Assembly: GCA_031271275.1 (NCBI GenBank)
Contig: JAISWA010000101.1
Location: 1 to 7,442, forward strand
Direction: 5' to 3'
Length of the DNA: 7,442 nt
Source of the DNA: Clostridiales bacterium
GTDB lineage: Bacteria; Bacillota; Clostridia; Lachnospirales; WQUN01
The position numbers and the translations under genes were made by a program. The first letter of the stretch is position 1. The number at the start of each line of letters is the position of its first letter. The notes under the pieces were generated by a model. It did no database searches. It was not told the origin of the DNA and saw only the letters and a list, made by a program, of their open reading frames with translations. Below, in pieces: positions 5,703-7,442 of the stretch.

Positions 5703-7442
5703 TCAAGAATTCAAGCTTCCCAATTCCTTATGAAAGTACGCGTACACCGCCTCCGCGGATTTTTTGTTCATGGACGGCACGCCCGAAAGCGATTCCACGT
5801 CCGCGCTTCGGATGGCTTCTATGTTTTTATATTCCCGCATCAGCGCCTTGCGCCGCGTCGGCCCCACGCCGGGGATTTCGTCGAGCACGGAACGTATTTG
5901 CGTGTCGGCGCGCAGTTTCCGGTGGTATTCCACCGCGAACCGGTGGACTTCGTCCTGTATGCGCGTGATGAGCTTGAACCCTTCGCCGTGGGTGTCAAAC
6001 GGGATTTCCCGCCCGTCATACATCAGTCCCCGGGTCCGGTGGCGGTCGTCCTTGACCATCCCGCAGACCGGCACGCGCATGTTCAGCGCCGCCAGCGCTT
6101 TTTCCGCAGCGGAAACCTGCCCTTTGCCGCCGTCAATCATCAACAGCTCCGGCAGCCTGGAAAATTTCCCCGCGTCGCCGCCTTCCGCCTTTTCGTTTAA
6201 ATACCGCGTGAACCGGCGGGTGATGACCTCCTCCATGGACGCGTAGTCGTCGGGCCCGCGCACGCCTTTTATTTTGAATTTCCGGTAATCGCTGTGCTTC
6301 GCCTTCCCGTTTTCGAAGACAATCATGGAGCCCACCGACTCAAAGCCCTGTATGTTGGAAATGTCATACGCCTCGATGCGGGTCAGCGGCGCGCCGGTTG
6401 CGAGCGCCCTTGAAATTTCCGAAAGCGCCTGTTTATTGCGCTCGGCTTCGTTCCGTATGTGCGCGCCGAACTGTTCCATGGTAAGGGCGGCGTTGTTGAG
6501 CGCCAACTGAACCAGTTCCCGCTTCTCGCCCTTCCGCGGGACGGTGAGGACGACGCTCCTGCCCTTTACCTGCCGCAGCCACGCGGAAATTTCCGCGCTC
6601 TCCGCCGGTTCGGCGGCAATCACCAACTCCCTGGGGATAAACGCCGCCTCGCCGTAAAACTGCTTGATAAACGCGGCGTAAATTTCGCTGTCGGAGGCGT
6701 CCGCGGCGTCCGTAAGCGTCATCATAAAATGCTCGCGGCCCGTCATCTTCCCCCCGCGCACAAAAAACACCTGCACAAGGGCTTCGTCGGGCTTGGCGGG
6801 GGAAGCTTCGCCCGATTCGGACACGCCTTCGCCCGGCGCGTCTTTTTTCGCGCGCGCCAGGGCGATAATATCCCGGTCGTCGCCGTCGCAGGCGTCGGCC
6901 TTTTGTTTTTCGGAAAGTACGCGCAGCAATTCGATGGTGTCCCGCAGTTCCGCCGCGCGCTCAAATTGCAGTTCCTCCGCGCAGCCCTGCATCTCGCGGG
7001 AAAGTTTCGCGGCGACCTCGCTTGTTTTCCCGTGAATGAACCGCTCCGCCTCGGCAAGGTAGCGCTTGTATTCGTCCTCGGAAATCATGCGGTTGCACGG
7101 GGCTTTGCAGCGGCCTATGTGATAATTGAGGCAGGGCCGCGCCTTGTCAAAATCCCTCGGGAAAACCAAACCGCATTGGCGCAGGGGCCAGATGCGGTGT
7201 ATAAGGTCGAGGATTTCCCGCACCCGGTCCGCCGAAGTGTACGGGCCGAAATACTGGGCCTTGTCCTTCCCGCGCTTGCGGGAAAACAGCAGCCGGGGGA
7301 AACGTTCGTTGACGGTGACTTTTATATAGGGGTACGACTTGTCGTCTTTAAGGCGGACATTGTACTTGGGGCGGTGCAGCTTAATCAGGTTGCACTCGAG
7401 GATGAGCGCCTCGATTTCATTTTCCGTCACGATGTACTCGAA
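5703..7442 (-). CDS. uvrC: Excinuclease ABC subunit C, 5' end cut by window
   Basis: UvrC joins the UvrB-DNA complex in nucleotide excision repair and cuts the damaged strand on both sides of the lesion. 579 codons are visible and the frame is open at the upper edge; about 60-70 N-terminal residues, including most of the GIY-YIG nuclease, are outside. In fragment numbering: end of GIY-YIG with ENEIEALILECNLIK (7-21); four cysteines, C90, C104, C112 and C116 (CX13CX7CX3C), matching the iron-sulphur cluster cysteines described for UvrC; UVR motif for UvrB binding (about 140-180); RNase H-like nuclease with YDISN (D360), IDGGKGQ (D437) and DEVHRFA (H500); and a C-terminal double helix-hairpin-helix (about 517-574) with IPGVGPTRRKAL. 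A Gly/Ser/Glu/Pro-rich insertion lies at about 199-220. The GTG at 7430 is not the real start, since conserved residues FEYI precede it. Very secure. Confidence 0.97.
   Translation of the reverse strand, partial: FEYIVTENEIEALILECNLIKLHRPKYNVRLKDDKSYPYIKVTVNERFPRLLFSRKRGKDKAQYFGPYTSADRVREILDLIHRIWPLRQCGLVFPRDFDKARPCLNYHIGRCKAPCNRMISEDEYKRYLAEAERFIHGKTSEVAAKLSREMQGCAEELQFERAAELRDTIELLRVLSEKQKADACDGDDRDIIALARAKKDAPGEGVSESGEASPAKPDEALVQVFFVRGGKMTGREHFMMTLTDAADASDSEIYAAFIKQFYGEAAFIPRELVIAAEPAESAEISAWLRQVKGRSVVLTVPRKGEKRELVQLALNNAALTMEQFGAHIRNEAERNKQALSEISRALATGAPLTRIEAYDISNIQGFESVGSMIVFENGKAKHSDYRKFKIKGVRGPDDYASMEEVITRRFTRYLNEKAEGGDAGKFSRLPELLMIDGGKGQVSAAEKALAALNMRVPVCGMVKDDRHRTRGLMYDGREIPFDTHGEGFKLITRIQDEVHRFAVEYHRKLRADTQIRSVLDEIPGVGPTRRKALMREYKNIEAIRSADVESLSGVPSMNKKSAEAVYAYFHKELGSLNS

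Noticed and set aside
7428..7430. GTG as the start of uvrC
   Set aside because: The residues just upstream (FEYI) match the conserved UvrC sequence before this point and the frame stays open to the window edge, so the gene simply continues outside.
1..7442. Mobile elements, CRISPR arrays, tRNA/rRNA genes, defence systems
   Set aside because: The window is filled by housekeeping and regulatory genes in one direction with no long direct or inverted repeats, transposase motifs or RNA gene signatures visible by reading.

Overview
The window reads as one dense bacterial operon, or a run of co-directional genes, entirely on the minus strand. It most likely comes from a member of the Bacillota, probably Clostridia or a related class. 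The reasons are the joint presence of HPr kinase/phosphorylase, an HPr-fold protein and WhiA; the grouping of hprK with murB, rapZ and whiA after uvrC, an order I recall from clostridial genomes (in Bacillus, hprK instead sits with lgt); purine-rich ribosome binding sites; and two likely TTG starts. GC content looks somewhat above one half by eye. The genus cannot be named from the sequence alone.

In transcription order, from the high to the low coordinates: uvrC (its 5' end lies beyond the window), a 98-residue protein I do not recognise, hprK, murB, rapZ, whiA, a Crh-like HPr paralogue, lspA and an rluD-type pseudouridine synthase (its 3' end lies beyond the window). Seven of the eight junctions are 25 nt or less, and two are overlaps (TAATG for rapZ-whiA; an 8-nt overlap for crh-like-lspA). 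The only larger spacer is 59 nt, after uvrC. There is no stretch of 300 bases without a gene. I saw no RNA gene, mobile element, CRISPR array or convincing terminator.

Functionally the block joins DNA excision repair (UvrC), carbon-status sensing (HprK and an HPr-like target that keeps the regulatory serine but has lost the catalytic histidine), cell-wall precursor synthesis (MurB), an amino-sugar-linked nucleotide-binding regulator (RapZ), a cell-division regulator (WhiA), lipoprotein maturation (LspA) and rRNA modification (RluD type).

Three points deserve a second look. First, the HPr-like protein has Asp-Gln where HPr has the phosphorylatable His-Ala, next to an Arg-Pro-Ala-Ala-Leu-Phe-Val-Gln stretch like that of Bacillus Crh; together with HprK in the same operon this suggests a purely regulatory pair. 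Second, the yvcK/glmR gene usually found between rapZ and whiA is absent, and the two flanking genes overlap. Third, a small acidic protein of unknown function, with a strong ribosome binding site, lies between uvrC and hprK.
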